DNA of 25,722 nucleotides from CAYSPU01 sp964432995 (GCA_964432995.1 CAYSPU010000057.1:1-25722); one strand, 5' to 3'. Counted from the first letter of the stretch, positions 8,727-15,888 are shown. Notes: generated from the letters alone by a model not told the origin. Program-made: numbers and translations.

Positions 8727-8789
8727 GGATCAGGGTGGGCGGAAGGCCGAGCTGCCAGCCAGCTCTGAATGGACTTTGCCTCGCAGTGC

Positions 8790-9863
8790 CTACGGCTTCT
8801 TTGCGAAACCGAAGCCGGCGTAGTACTTCTTGAACACATCGACTTCGAGCGCGAAAGTGCCATCGTTGGTCGCCAGGGCGATGGTGCGCCAGAACGAGCC
8901 GTCATACGCCACCCAACTGCCGCCACTCACCCCGGTGATGGCTTCGTAGTTGCCCCAAGGGTTGCGCAGGACGACGTACTTCTTGCCGTTCACGTAGTTC
9001 CAGCCGAGGAGGGAGTAGGCGTGGCAACCGGCGATGTGGGCGCTTCCATAGTTGACGCCGGCCGGCGGCTTGCAGTAGGTCCAGGCGACCATCGGGTTGA
9101 AGGTCTTCCGACTCAGGCAGTTCTCCCGGACCTTCTGATAGATGGCATCCGCTGTCAGGCTGGGGCATGAGTAGTAGTAGGGGGTCCACCCCGTGAGCTG
9201 AGCAAGGGCTCCGACCGGATCGCCGCCGGCAATGAGCGCGATATTTGGTGTGTCACCCGTGTGATTCGTGCGCCATTTCGCATAGGCCTTCTCGTAGACG
9301 GCAGGCCAGATCTCGCCCGCTTCGCTGGAACGCGCATACATGTAGAAGTTGCCCGGGGAGGTGAGCGGGAGCTTCTCGGTAACCTCGACCTGGACCTTTT
9401 TGGATCCGCTGTAGAACTCGATCATGTCGACAAAGTCCTGCTGGTTGGGACCTGTCGCGCGCGTGCGCTGGGCGATCACAAAGGGCAGGGCCCAGGCGAC
9501 GGAGGCCAGGGCGGCGATGAAGTAACAGTCACCGACTCCGCCTTGCACGGGATCCGAGAACTCGGCGGCTTCTTCAAAGAAGTCGCCCGGATCGGACCAG
9601 TTGACCGCTCCGACCTCGACAGGCGGTGCGGATCGAACTGCGGGCTTCCCCCCGCGGGCGGGGGCCGTCTCCTTGCCTGCGAAGATCGGTGATCTGCAGC
9701 GCGGGTTGAAGATGTCTTCGTACGGCAGACCCAAGGTCTCCGACATCAGCTTGCGCGGGTCGGAGTGGCGTTGCCAGTTGACACGGCGACCCAGTTTGAG
9801 TTCGGCCAGGACGTAGGGATTGGCCGCTCCGATGTTGACTGGCTTTGTTGGCTTGGCAGGCAT
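8790..9863 (-). CDS. Calpain-family (C2) cysteine protease in the eCIS operon
   Basis: 357 residues. The calpain catalytic signature is complete: QGGVGDCYFIAALASVA with nucleophile Cys113 (and oxyanion Gln107), His281 in GCHAYSLLGW, and Asn301 in VVLRNPWGNYEA. The spacing is normal for a calpain CysPc domain (about residues 90-345). The first 85 residues are a basic, Pro/Lys-containing extension (MPAKPTKPVN...) that could be a loading signal. ATG 9863 is chosen over the upstream in-frame ATG 9935 because AAGGAG lies 10 nt before it and the N-terminal extension from 9935 would overlap the neighbouring gene. There is no secretion signal. It sits between tube and baseplate genes, so it is either cargo or a protease that processes particle components; cargo seems the better guess. 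Confidence 0.92.
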   Translation of the reverse strand: MPAKPTKPVNIGAANPYVLAELKLGRRVNWQRHSDPRKLMSETLGLPYEDIFNPRCRSPIFAGKETAPARGGKPAVRSAPPVEVGAVNWSDPGDFFEEAAEFSDPVQGGVGDCYFIAALASVAWALPFVIAQRTRATGPNQQDFVDMIEFYSGSKKVQVEVTEKLPLTSPGNFYMYARSSEAGEIWPAVYEKAYAKWRTNHTGDTPNIALIAGGDPVGALAQLTGWTPYYYSCPSLTADAIYQKVRENCLSRKTFNPMVAWTYCKPPAGVNYGSAHIAGCHAYSLLGWNYVNGKKYVVLRNPWGNYEAITGVSGGSWVAYDGSFWRTIALATNDGTFALEVDVFKKYYAGFGFAKKP

Positions 9864-9901
9864 GCGATGAGTGCTCCTTTCTTGCGTTGTGATTTGTGGA
9901 T

Positions 9902-10126
9902 TCAGGGCGCGAAACCGACGCGCACTTCCAGACAAACATCCGTCCGGTGCCCTTCCAGTGCGCGCGGCACGATCTCATTCGGCCGCAATCTCGACTCTGC
10001 GAGCTTCTCCTTGACGAAGACGAGAATGACAGCCGTGCCGTCCTTCTCCCCGATGCCGACTCCGGAAACATTCGGCAGACGAAGGAGGCGGTCCCGGTGT
10101 TTCTGCAGAGCCTTCTCGATGTTCAT
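9902..10126 (-). CDS. Small conserved GVGIG-motif protein
   Basis: 74 residues starting MNIEKALQKHRDRLLRLPNV, then SGVGIGEKDGTAVILVFVKE and RPNEIVPRALEGHRTDV. It resembles a family of small proteins with the pattern LPNVxGVGIGxK...VFVxxK...IPxxLEGxxVDV, often next to proteases (recollection, not searched). The ORF extends in frame to 10183, but the upstream part is Pro/Ser-rich and overlaps the tube gene's 3' end, so ATG 10126 is preferred. It lies 13 nt after the tube gene and 38 nt before the calpain-like protease gene. A protease-associated partner, inhibitor or chaperone is possible; there is no direct evidence. Confidence 0.7.
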   Translation of the reverse strand: MNIEKALQKHRDRLLRLPNVSGVGIGEKDGTAVILVFVKEKLAESRLRPNEIVPRALEGHRTDVCLEVRVGFAP

Positions 10127-10139
10127 GGAATGCCGGGGT

Positions 10140-10664
10140 CTAGCTTGGCTCGGTGAAGGAGGCTTCGGTGGGCTCGGTGACATCGTAGTCGCGCTCCCAG
10201 CCTTCGTTCTCGAGTTTGATGGACTGGATGAGGACGGCGTTGGCGTTGGCGTCGAGGTCGGCCTGGGCCTGGAACTCGGAAACCCAGCAGCGATAGACCT
10301 TGTAAGCGATGGCCTTCTGGCCGGCTTCGTTCATCACCTCGATGATGAGGTCTTTGCGGAAGTCCTTCAGGGACACCTCGCTCCCCAAGCCGCTGCCGTA
10401 GTTCCAGACCTTGTTCGCCCACTTCTCGAATTCCGTGTCGTGGGTCACACCGCGTTCGAGCGTGATGGCTTCGTATTTGGTGCGACCGGGCGACTTCCGG
10501 CTGCTGCTCGGGTCGCCCCCCTCGCGGTGTTCGACGAGTTCGGTGCTGCGTTTGAGGGCGCTGCATTTGCTGACGCCCGCCACATACTTGCCGTCCCATT
10601 TGACGCGGAACTTGAAGTTCTTGTAAGGATCGAATCGGGTGCTGTTCACAGTGAACGTAGCCAT
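10140..10664 (-). CDS. eCIS inner tube protein (T4 gp19 family)
   Basis: 174 residues, the usual gp19/Afp-type tube length. It starts MATFTVNSTRFDPYKNFKFR, followed by the conserved VKWDGKYVAGVSKCSALKRS, the EHREGGDPSS loop, KYEAITLERGVTHD, and C-terminal VYRCWVSEFQAQADLDAN. Subunits stack as hexameric rings to form the rigid tube that carries cargo. A strong Shine-Dalgarno (CGGAGG, with GGAGG at 10670-10674 on the minus strand) lies just upstream of ATG 10664. It follows the sheath gene by 14 nt. Only one tube gene is present in the window, although many eCIS encode two or three; others may lie to the left. Confidence 0.95.
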   Translation of the reverse strand: MATFTVNSTRFDPYKNFKFRVKWDGKYVAGVSKCSALKRSTELVEHREGGDPSSSRKSPGRTKYEAITLERGVTHDTEFEKWANKVWNYGSGLGSEVSLKDFRKDLIIEVMNEAGQKAIAYKVYRCWVSEFQAQADLDANANAVLIQSIKLENEGWERDYDVTEPTEASFTEPS

Positions 10665-10678
10665 AGGTGCCTCCGGTT

Positions 10679-12280
10679 CTAGGTGGCGATTTGTCCGGCC
10701 AGTTGTTGAATCTTGATGATGACGAACTCGGCCGGTTTGAGGGGTGCAAAGCCGACCAGAATGTTCACGATGCCCAGGTTGATGTCGTTCTGGGTCGTGG
10801 TCTCCTTGTCACATTTCACCAGGTACGCCTCCGCAGGTGTCTTTCCCTGGAATGCCCCCTGGCGAAAGAGGTTGTGCATGAAGGCGCCGATGTTCAGCCG
10901 GATCTGCGCCCACAGCGGTTCGTCGTTGGGTTCGAAGACCACCCACTGGGTCCCGCGGTAGAGACTCTCCTCGAGGAAGAGCGCCATGCGGCGTACAGGT
11001 ATGTACTTATATTCGTCGGCCAGTTGGTCGGCTCCGCGGAGCGTGCGCGCTCCCCAGACGACGCGGCCATTGACGGGAAACGCGCGGAGGCAGTTGATGC
11101 CGAGAGGGTTCAACTTGCCGTTTTCGGCGTCGGTGAGATTGGCCTGGAGCCCCTGGATGCCGTTGAGGCTGGCGTCGAGACCGGCCGGGGCCTTCCACAC
11201 GCCGCGCTGGGCGTCCGTCCGCGCCATGACGCCCGCGATGATGCCGCAGGGGACGAAGGTTTGTGTCTGCTGGTCGAGGTTGGGGTCGGGCTGCTTCACG
11301 CGCGGGAAGTAGAGAGCCGCATTACGAGCGTCCTTACCGGTGAGCCCCAGGGCGCTCAGCCCGGAGATGGGCCTCGAGGTGACCTCGGCGGCCGAAGCGC
11401 CCCAGCTCAGGGGCGGGTCCACGATCAGCAGGGCGCGCCGCTTTACGCAGTAGCTCAGCGCGGCCTGGTACACGGAGGGATCCGTGTCGCCGTCGCGTTG
11501 GGGAGGGGGAATGCACAAGAGATTGAAGAGGTCGGCCTTCTCGAGCGCGTAGAGGCCGGTCTTCCCGCTCTCGGTCCCGTCGCCGCAGTAGTCCTCGGTT
11601 TCAAGGTCATCCCCGTCCTCGCCGTCCTCCGCCTGCTCCCCATTCTCGTCCGTCACACTCGGACGACCGGTCCAGGTCTGCCAGGTCCCGTCCGTCTCTT
11701 TGCCAACCCGTATCAGGGAAGAGCTTTCTTCGAGCACGCGCGGGAGGTAGGAGGCGGATGACTCCTCGAGGGACACGTTCAGGAACTGCTCGGCCTGTCG
11801 CACCTCGCCGTCGACGCGCTCTTCGACTTTGAGGTTGAAGTGGGTGGTGTCGGTGGCTTCAGGTGGCGAGGAGACCGGGGCAGTGGGGTCTTCCGTGTCG
11901 TGATCCACCGTGACGAAGAGGTTGTTGCCCCAGTCGCCGGGGCTGGCGGCCTCGAGGACCAGTGTCTCGACGGGGCTGGCGTCCACGTCGAGGGTGACGG
12001 TTGCGGTTTCCTCGTCGTGGGCGAGGCGCACGATGATGGCCTCCGTGCCGCCGTTCAGGAAGAAGTCCCGCACCGCGTAACCCAGCATGCTCTTTTCCCA
12101 TACCCCGCCGAAGCGACGCTCGAAGTCGGCGAAGCTGGCGATGGTGGTTGGTTCGTTCACCGGGCCGCGGGCGGCCCGGCCGATGAAGGCGGTGATGGAG
12201 GTGGCGACACCGGCAATGGTGCGCACCCCGCTGGGCACCTCCTCGATGTAGACTCCAGGATACGTGGGCGACGTTGGCAT
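10679..12280 (-). CDS. eCIS contractile tail sheath protein
   Basis: 533 residues. It has the classic sheath N-terminus PTYPGVYIEEVPSGVRTI with ITAFIGRAARGPVNEP and FFLNGGTEAIIVRL. The conserved C-terminal sheath domain carries LRAFPVNGRVVWGARTL, RRMALFLEESLYRGTQWVVF and the terminal handshake region GFAPLKPAEFVIIKIQQLAG. The middle (about 90-330) is variable and acidic (DENGEQAEDGEDGDD), as for a surface-exposed domain. Sheath contraction drives the tube outward. ATG 12280 has AAGGAAAAAC just upstream. It is the first structural gene after a 189-nt leader behind the NusG-like gene, and so the entry to the particle operon. Confidence 0.97.
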   Translation of the reverse strand: MPTSPTYPGVYIEEVPSGVRTIAGVATSITAFIGRAARGPVNEPTTIASFADFERRFGGVWEKSMLGYAVRDFFLNGGTEAIIVRLAHDEETATVTLDVDASPVETLVLEAASPGDWGNNLFVTVDHDTEDPTAPVSSPPEATDTTHFNLKVEERVDGEVRQAEQFLNVSLEESSASYLPRVLEESSSLIRVGKETDGTWQTWTGRPSVTDENGEQAEDGEDGDDLETEDYCGDGTESGKTGLYALEKADLFNLLCIPPPQRDGDTDPSVYQAALSYCVKRRALLIVDPPLSWGASAAEVTSRPISGLSALGLTGKDARNAALYFPRVKQPDPNLDQQTQTFVPCGIIAGVMARTDAQRGVWKAPAGLDASLNGIQGLQANLTDAENGKLNPLGINCLRAFPVNGRVVWGARTLRGADQLADEYKYIPVRRMALFLEESLYRGTQWVVFEPNDEPLWAQIRLNIGAFMHNLFRQGAFQGKTPAEAYLVKCDKETTTQNDINLGIVNILVGFAPLKPAEFVIIKIQQLAGQIAT

Positions 12281-12469
12281 GTTTTTCCTTTGTGATTACG
12301 GCGTGGTTTCTTGGATCGTTCTCGTGCGAGCCCGGGAGAGAGAGGCCGTCCTCGGATCACGAGATCTTGGGTGACTCTCCCTCAGAGGCAGATGGCGCGA
12401 AGGGAAAGCGACAAAAGCTCCGCACTCCGGCAATCGCCGGTGCTTCTCGACCGCACTGCAAGTAGCGCT
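12281..12469 (-). promoter_or_regulatory. Leader between NusG-like gene and sheath gene, with hairpin
   Basis: A 189-nt untranslated stretch upstream of the long structural operon. It contains a dyad at 12423-12442 (forward CACTCCGGCAATCGCCGGTG: CCGGC/GCCGG stem with AATC loop, flanked by CAC/GTG across a one-base bulge). Specialised NusG proteins act through DNA (ops for RfaH) or RNA hairpins (LoaP) near the start of long operons, so this is a candidate recruitment site or an attenuator. No canonical ops sequence or U-run terminator was seen. The function is inferred from position. Confidence 0.4.
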
Positions 12470-12988
12470 TCAACCCGCCTCGACGGACTCTATCCAGTGC
12501 CGGTCAATCACCAGGCGCGCTTGCTGCAGCACCCCAAGCAGGATGGCCACCCGCCGGCCATCGTCCCATTCCCGCTCGACCTGGGCCATCCAACCCGCAA
12601 AGGGGCCCTGATCGATCCTCACCTTCTCTCCAGGCCGGAACGTGCGCGGTTGCAGCCGGACGAAACCGTCCGACTGAATCCGCTCCCGAATGCTGGCGAT
12701 GATCTCTGGTTCCAGCGGGATCAACGACTTGCCACTGCCCACCACCCGCAAGACGCCGGGGACGTAACGGACAGCCTCGCCTGAAACCAACGGACAATAC
12801 CGGGCGAAAAGATACCCCGGGAACAACGGCTTGACGACGAGCCGCGGCACGCCGCAGACGAACTGGTCTTGCCGGAGGCGCGGCAGGAAGACCTCAAGAT
12901 CGAGCTGCCGCAGCCGAGCCGCCGCCAACTGCTCCTGGTGCGGTTTGGTGTGGATCGCAAACCAGTTGGTCTCTTCCCAGAAATCCAT
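12470..12988 (-). CDS. NusG/RfaH/LoaP-type specialised transcription antiterminator
   Basis: 172 residues. The NGN domain has WFAIHTKPHQEQLAAARLRQ and the hallmark KPLFPGYLFAR. A C-terminal KOW-like domain reads GEKVRIDQGPFAGWMAQVER. The N-terminus lacks the long extension of housekeeping NusG, and the gene is not next to secE or rplK, so it is a paralogue devoted to one operon. Members of this group bind RNA polymerase and suppress pausing and termination over long gene clusters (known for RfaH and LoaP). It lies 3 nt after the winged-helix gene and 189 nt before the sheath gene, so the target is most likely the eCIS operon itself. Confidence 0.92.
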   Translation of the reverse strand: MDFWEETNWFAIHTKPHQEQLAAARLRQLDLEVFLPRLRQDQFVCGVPRLVVKPLFPGYLFARYCPLVSGEAVRYVPGVLRVVGSGKSLIPLEPEIIASIRERIQSDGFVRLQPRTFRPGEKVRIDQGPFAGWMAQVEREWDDGRRVAILLGVLQQARLVIDRHWIESVEAG

Positions 12989-12991
12989 AGT

Positions 12992-13333
12992 CTAGTGTTC
13001 CCGGCCAGCCCGGGCTCGCGCCGTGTGCGGCGCGGCTGGCGCCGCCTGTCGTGCCGCGCCGGCCTTCACCCGGTCACGCACGGCGCGCCGCTTGGGAACG
13101 CTGCTGCAGTAGCGGACTCGTCCATCGCGGCCGCGTCGGACCGAAACCGATCCCCTGACGAGCAGCTCGTTCAGCGCGGCCTTTGTTTCCGCGACCGAAG
13201 GCCGCAGGCGCCGTTGCTGGAACCACCATTCACTGATGCCTTCGACTGTGTCCTGCGCCTTGGGATGCCGCCGGAAATACTCCAGGATCTCCCGCGCCAC
13301 CGGAGACAAGCCGCTGCCGCTGGGTGACATCAT
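12992..13333 (-). CDS. Small winged-helix regulator
   Basis: 113 residues from ATG 13333 (or 112 from ATG 13330). The readable core, LSPVAREILEYFRRHPKAQD, then EGISEWWFQQRRLRP, VAETKAALNELLVRG and SVSVRRGRDGRVRYCSS, fits a winged helix: helix-turn-helix, then a beta wing rich in Arg. The tail is basic (PKRRAVRDRVKAGAARQ). The ORF could extend to 13585, but the extra part looks like non-coding sequence. It is separated by only 3 nt from the NusG-like gene, so the two are coupled and form a control pair ahead of the particle genes. There is no strong ribosome site. Exact family not recognised. Confidence 0.72.
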   Translation of the reverse strand: MMSPSGSGLSPVAREILEYFRRHPKAQDTVEGISEWWFQQRRLRPSVAETKAALNELLVRGSVSVRRGRDGRVRYCSSVPKRRAVRDRVKAGAARQAAPAAPHTARARAGREH

Positions 13334-13591
13334 GCGCCGGGTTACCGGATGCGAAGTCGAGCATGGATGATACCAGCGCCGCGCCTCGAGGTCGGGCGTC
13401 TGGCTCAATCGCACCCGGGGCACGGCGAAGGCCTTCCCTCCAGGGGTGTTGGACTCGCTGCGATCCGCCGCTGATCCGCGCCGAGCGTTGCGTCGGGCGC
13501 AAGCCAGCAGGACAAGAACAGCCGAGTGACTCGAGCGCCCCGCCGGCAGAGGAGGCCCAACCTCGCAAGGGCGTGCGGTCTTCACGGGCTA

Positions 13592-13605
13592 GGACAAGGT
13601 TGTCC
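13592..13605. promoter_or_regulatory. Dyad GGACAA-GG-TTGTCC, operator candidate
   Basis: A perfect 6-bp inverted repeat with a 2-nt spacer in the 349-nt gap (13334-13682) between the sigma54-type activator gene and the winged-helix gene. It lies about 260 nt upstream of the winged-helix start, in the only gap large enough for the operon promoter. I saw no convincing -24/-12 or -35/-10 element in this gap. Role inferred from symmetry and position only. Confidence 0.3.
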
Positions 13606-13646
13606 ACGGGGAGGCGGCCAAATGTCCAACCACCCGGATGCCTCGA

Positions 13647-13662
13647 GGCGCCCTTGGGCGCC
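13647..13662 (-). terminator. GC hairpin after the sigma54-type activator gene
   Basis: GGCGCCC-TT-GGGCGCC is a perfect 7-bp stem with a 2-nt loop, beginning 21 nt past the stop of the activator gene (minus strand). It lacks a U-run, so a true intrinsic terminator is uncertain; it may separate activator transcription from the downstream winged-helix/NusG/eCIS operon. Confidence 0.35.
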
Positions 13663-13682
13663 ACGGACGAAGACGGCGGAAT

Positions 13683-15143
13683 CTAAGATGAAGGCGGGGC
13701 CGAGGGGAGAGGGCCGCGGCGGGTCGACTTGCGAGAATCAGAACCGGGGGGTGCGTGCGGGGGGATGAGTTGGTGCTTTCGCAGCAGTTCCCAGAAGGCG
13801 CGGCGGTTCTTGCCGGCGGCCCGGGCGGCGGCGGAGATGTTCCCTTCGTGCGCGCGGAGCAGGTCGGTCAGGTAGTGCCGTTCGAAATCCTGGACCGCCT
13901 GGGACTTCAGGTCTTTGAAGGAGGTGCCGGCCGAGGCACACGGACGGGATTGCAGGTTGAGCTGATGGGCGTCCACGGTTGACGTCTCACCGAGCAACAC
14001 GGCGCGTTGGATGACATTCTCGAGCTCGCGGACGTTGCCTGGCCAGGCGTGACTCTGGAGCGTGCGGATGGCGCCCGGGGAAAGCGCGCGGGCTGGCCGG
14101 CTGAATTCGGTCGCATACTTCTCCAGGAAATGGCGCGCCAGCAGGGGGATGTCTTCCGGACGTTCGCGCAGCGGCGGCAAGTCGATCGAGAGCACGCTCA
14201 GGCGATAGAAGAGGTCCTGCCGCAGGCGACCTGCGCCCATGGCGTCTTCCAGCGAGACGTTGGAGGCGGCGATCATTCGGACATCGGCGCGGCGCGGCTT
14301 GCTGGAGCCGAGTGGCCGGTATTCCTTGTCCTGCAGGAAGCGCAAGAGCTTCACCTGCAGGGAAAGCGGCAGGGTGTCGATCTCGTCGAGGAACAGGCTG
14401 CCTTCGCCGGCCTCCTGGAGCAGGCCGGCTTGCGGGGTGCTGGCCGTGGTGTAGGCCCCGGCCTCGTGCCCGAAGAGTTCGTTCTCGATCAGTTCGGCCG
14501 GTATGGCGCCGCAGTTGACCGCCACAAAGGGGCCGGAGGCCCGGCGACTCAGGTAGTGGACAGCGTGGGCGAACAGTTCCTTGCCCGTGCCGGTCTCGCC
14601 CGAGATCAGAACAGTGGCGTCGCAACCCGCCACGAGCGGCAGTCTGGCGAGTTGGGCCAGCATGGCGGGATTCCGGCTCAGGATCTGACAGGAACCCATG
14701 GCCTGCTTGAGGCGACCGACAAAGACCTCCTCGGGTTCGCGCGGTTGGATCCATCGGACCACGCGTGGCACCAGGTCCGCCGCGCGCACCGGGGTGAACA
14801 CGAAGTCGGAAGCGCCCGCTTCCAGAAGCGCCAGCGATTGCTGGGGAGCAACCTCGGGCACGACGGCGATGACCGGGCACTCCAGGCAGGCGCTGCTCAC
14901 CGCACTGAGATGGCTCTGCTCCAGTTTTCCCGAGACGGCCTGAAGGATGATCACTGCCAAGTCGGCCCTGGATCGCCTGAGCTGCTCGCGGACCCCTTCG
15001 GCCTTGAGCCCCTCGATCAGATGCAATCGGACGGATCCCGATTCGTCCGATCTGAAAAGCTCCCCGAGAGAGTCCCGGATGGAGGCTGCGGCCTCCGCAT
15101 CCCGCTCCGCTCCCGCGATGCTAATGGTCACCGGTCTGGCCAT
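13683..15143 (-). CDS. Sigma54-type AAA+ activator with pseudo-receiver
   Basis: 486 residues. Residues 1-135 have receiver-like size and pattern, but where the phospho-acceptor Asp is expected (usually LLD) the sequence reads ADLAVIILQAVSG, so no Asp is seen. The AAA+ domain (about 150-385) has Walker A GETGTGKE, Walker B GSLFLDEID, and RLRQDLFYRLSV. The sigma54-contact loop reads GHEAGAYTTAS instead of GAFTGA. A Fis-type helix-turn-helix (NISAAARAAGKNRRAFWELL) is near the end. ATG 15143 (MARPVTISIAG) is chosen because the upstream extension to 15284 is not domain-like. It points at the winged-helix/NusG/eCIS genes 349 nt downstream and is the likely operon regulator. With these changes it may respond to a partner rather than phosphorylation. 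Confidence 0.88.
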   Translation of the reverse strand: MARPVTISIAGAERDAEAAASIRDSLGELFRSDESGSVRLHLIEGLKAEGVREQLRRSRADLAVIILQAVSGKLEQSHLSAVSSACLECPVIAVVPEVAPQQSLALLEAGASDFVFTPVRAADLVPRVVRWIQPREPEEVFVGRLKQAMGSCQILSRNPAMLAQLARLPLVAGCDATVLISGETGTGKELFAHAVHYLSRRASGPFVAVNCGAIPAELIENELFGHEAGAYTTASTPQAGLLQEAGEGSLFLDEIDTLPLSLQVKLLRFLQDKEYRPLGSSKPRRADVRMIAASNVSLEDAMGAGRLRQDLFYRLSVLSIDLPPLRERPEDIPLLARHFLEKYATEFSRPARALSPGAIRTLQSHAWPGNVRELENVIQRAVLLGETSTVDAHQLNLQSRPCASAGTSFKDLKSQAVQDFERHYLTDLLRAHEGNISAAARAAGKNRRAFWELLRKHQLIPPHAPPGSDSRKSTRRGPLPSAPPSS

Positions 15144-15282
15144 ATGCTCTCGGACCTTACCCGACCCATGCTCCAGGGCCGAAGACTCGCCGCCGCCCAT
15201 CGGACGGAGCATCGGCGGTGCCCGCCGCTGATCCGACCCATCCGCGACGGAGCGGGAACGGGTGCAGCTCTGTGAGAACAGC

Positions 15283-15316
15283 ATAGTATCAGCGAGGTCG
15301 CGCCGGGATTTGTCAA
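15283..15316 (-). promoter_or_regulatory. Possible promoter of the sigma54-type activator gene
   Basis: On the minus strand a perfect TTGACA (15316-15311) is followed by TACTAT (15288-15283). The 22-nt spacing is too long for a standard sigma70 promoter; TGATAC at 19 nt is an alternative -10. It lies about 140 nt upstream of the chosen start at 15143. Weak evidence. Confidence 0.25.
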
Positions 15317-15368
15317 GCAGCGACTCGCCGCGCAGGAGGGAGTCGCAGCGGACTCAATCCCCCTGCCG

Positions 15369-15483
15369 CGGCGAGCCGATTTGCCCCCGGCTCGCCGACG
15401 CGCTGGTGCTAGCCGGCATACGGCGCACCCTGGGGGCACACCCCGCACCGGTGCACCGCGGGGCTGTGAAATGTGCCGGCTAG
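15369..15483. repeat. Nested inverted repeats, possible structured RNA
   Basis: A 9-bp stem at 15369-15377/15389-15397 (CGGCGAGCC/GGCTCGCCG) is followed by a 10-bp stem, CTAGCCGGCA (15409-15418) with TGCCGGCTAG (15474-15483). The latter encloses another hairpin, CCCCGC (15441-15446) with GCGGGG (15458-15463). The perfect outer and inner stems form a branched structure. There is no U-run. It could be a small RNA, a leader structure or a degraded mobile repeat; no known RNA family was recognised. Confidence 0.45.
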
Positions 15484-15680
15484 GCGTGATCCGCGTCTCC
15501 GACGGAAGGTGTTCAAGCCTGGGTGCATCCAGCCACTGCCCCCGTGGAGCTGCGTCGGCGTTCAGAACGGAGTGCGCCCGTCCCCGGGCGCAGCGATTAC
15601 CGCAGCGGAGCAGCGCCCCAGTTTCAGAGGTCGTCTCTTACCGGATGCAGGGCGGTTGTTCCGCGAAGCCGCTACTCAAA

Positions 15681-15736
15681 CTACTCAAGACCTAGTCAAG
15701 GCCGCAGCGCGGGATTGGAGTAGCCGTCTTGAGTAG
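15681..15736. repeat. 11-bp inverted repeat CTACTCAAGAC / GTCTTGAGTAG
   Basis: Perfect 11-bp arms at 15681-15691 and 15726-15736 with a 34-nt spacer. The left arm is preceded by a second partial copy (CTACTCAAA, 15672-15680). It looks like part of a dispersed extragenic repeat; no coding sequence overlaps it. Confidence 0.5.
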
Positions 15737-15785
15737 GGCGGCGGAATGCGCCAAGCGGCGTGGTGGTCTCTCCATGAGCCGTAAC

Positions 15786-15888
15786 GTTCAACATTCAACA
15801 TTCAACGCTCAACGCTCAACGCTCAACGTACAACTTCCCCCCCCCAGTTGAATGTTGAACGTTGGACGTTCAGCGTTGAGCGTTCGGT
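15786..15888. repeat. Heptad-repeat hairpin, copy 1
   Basis: Seven tandem 7-nt units (GTTCAAC, ATTCAAC twice, GCTCAAC three times, GTACAAC; 15786-15834), a loop with nine C (15835-15846), then seven reverse-complement-like units (GTTGAAT, GTTGAAC, GTTGGAC, GTTCAGC, GTTGAGC, GTTCGGT). The array folds back on itself as a long imperfect hairpin. A second array of the same design is at 19691-19786, and both are followed by a similar stretch of about 45 nt. Confidence 0.85.

Noticed and set aside
10667..11761. Plus-strand open frame of 364 codons
   Set aside because: Antisense to the sheath gene; composition mirrors the sheath codons and no family is recognisable.
1..13333. Prophage or R-type tailocin instead of eCIS
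   Set aside because: DUF4255, the eCIS AAA+ ATPase and DUF4157 proteins are eCIS features; no capsid, lysis cassette or integrase is visible in the window.
14007..15275. Plus-strand open frame of 422 codons
   Set aside because: Antisense to the sigma54-type activator, whose AAA+ and HTH motifs are clear.
15786..15888. Heptad array as a CRISPR
   Set aside because: Units are only 7 nt, have no spacers and fold back on themselves; no cas gene is nearby.
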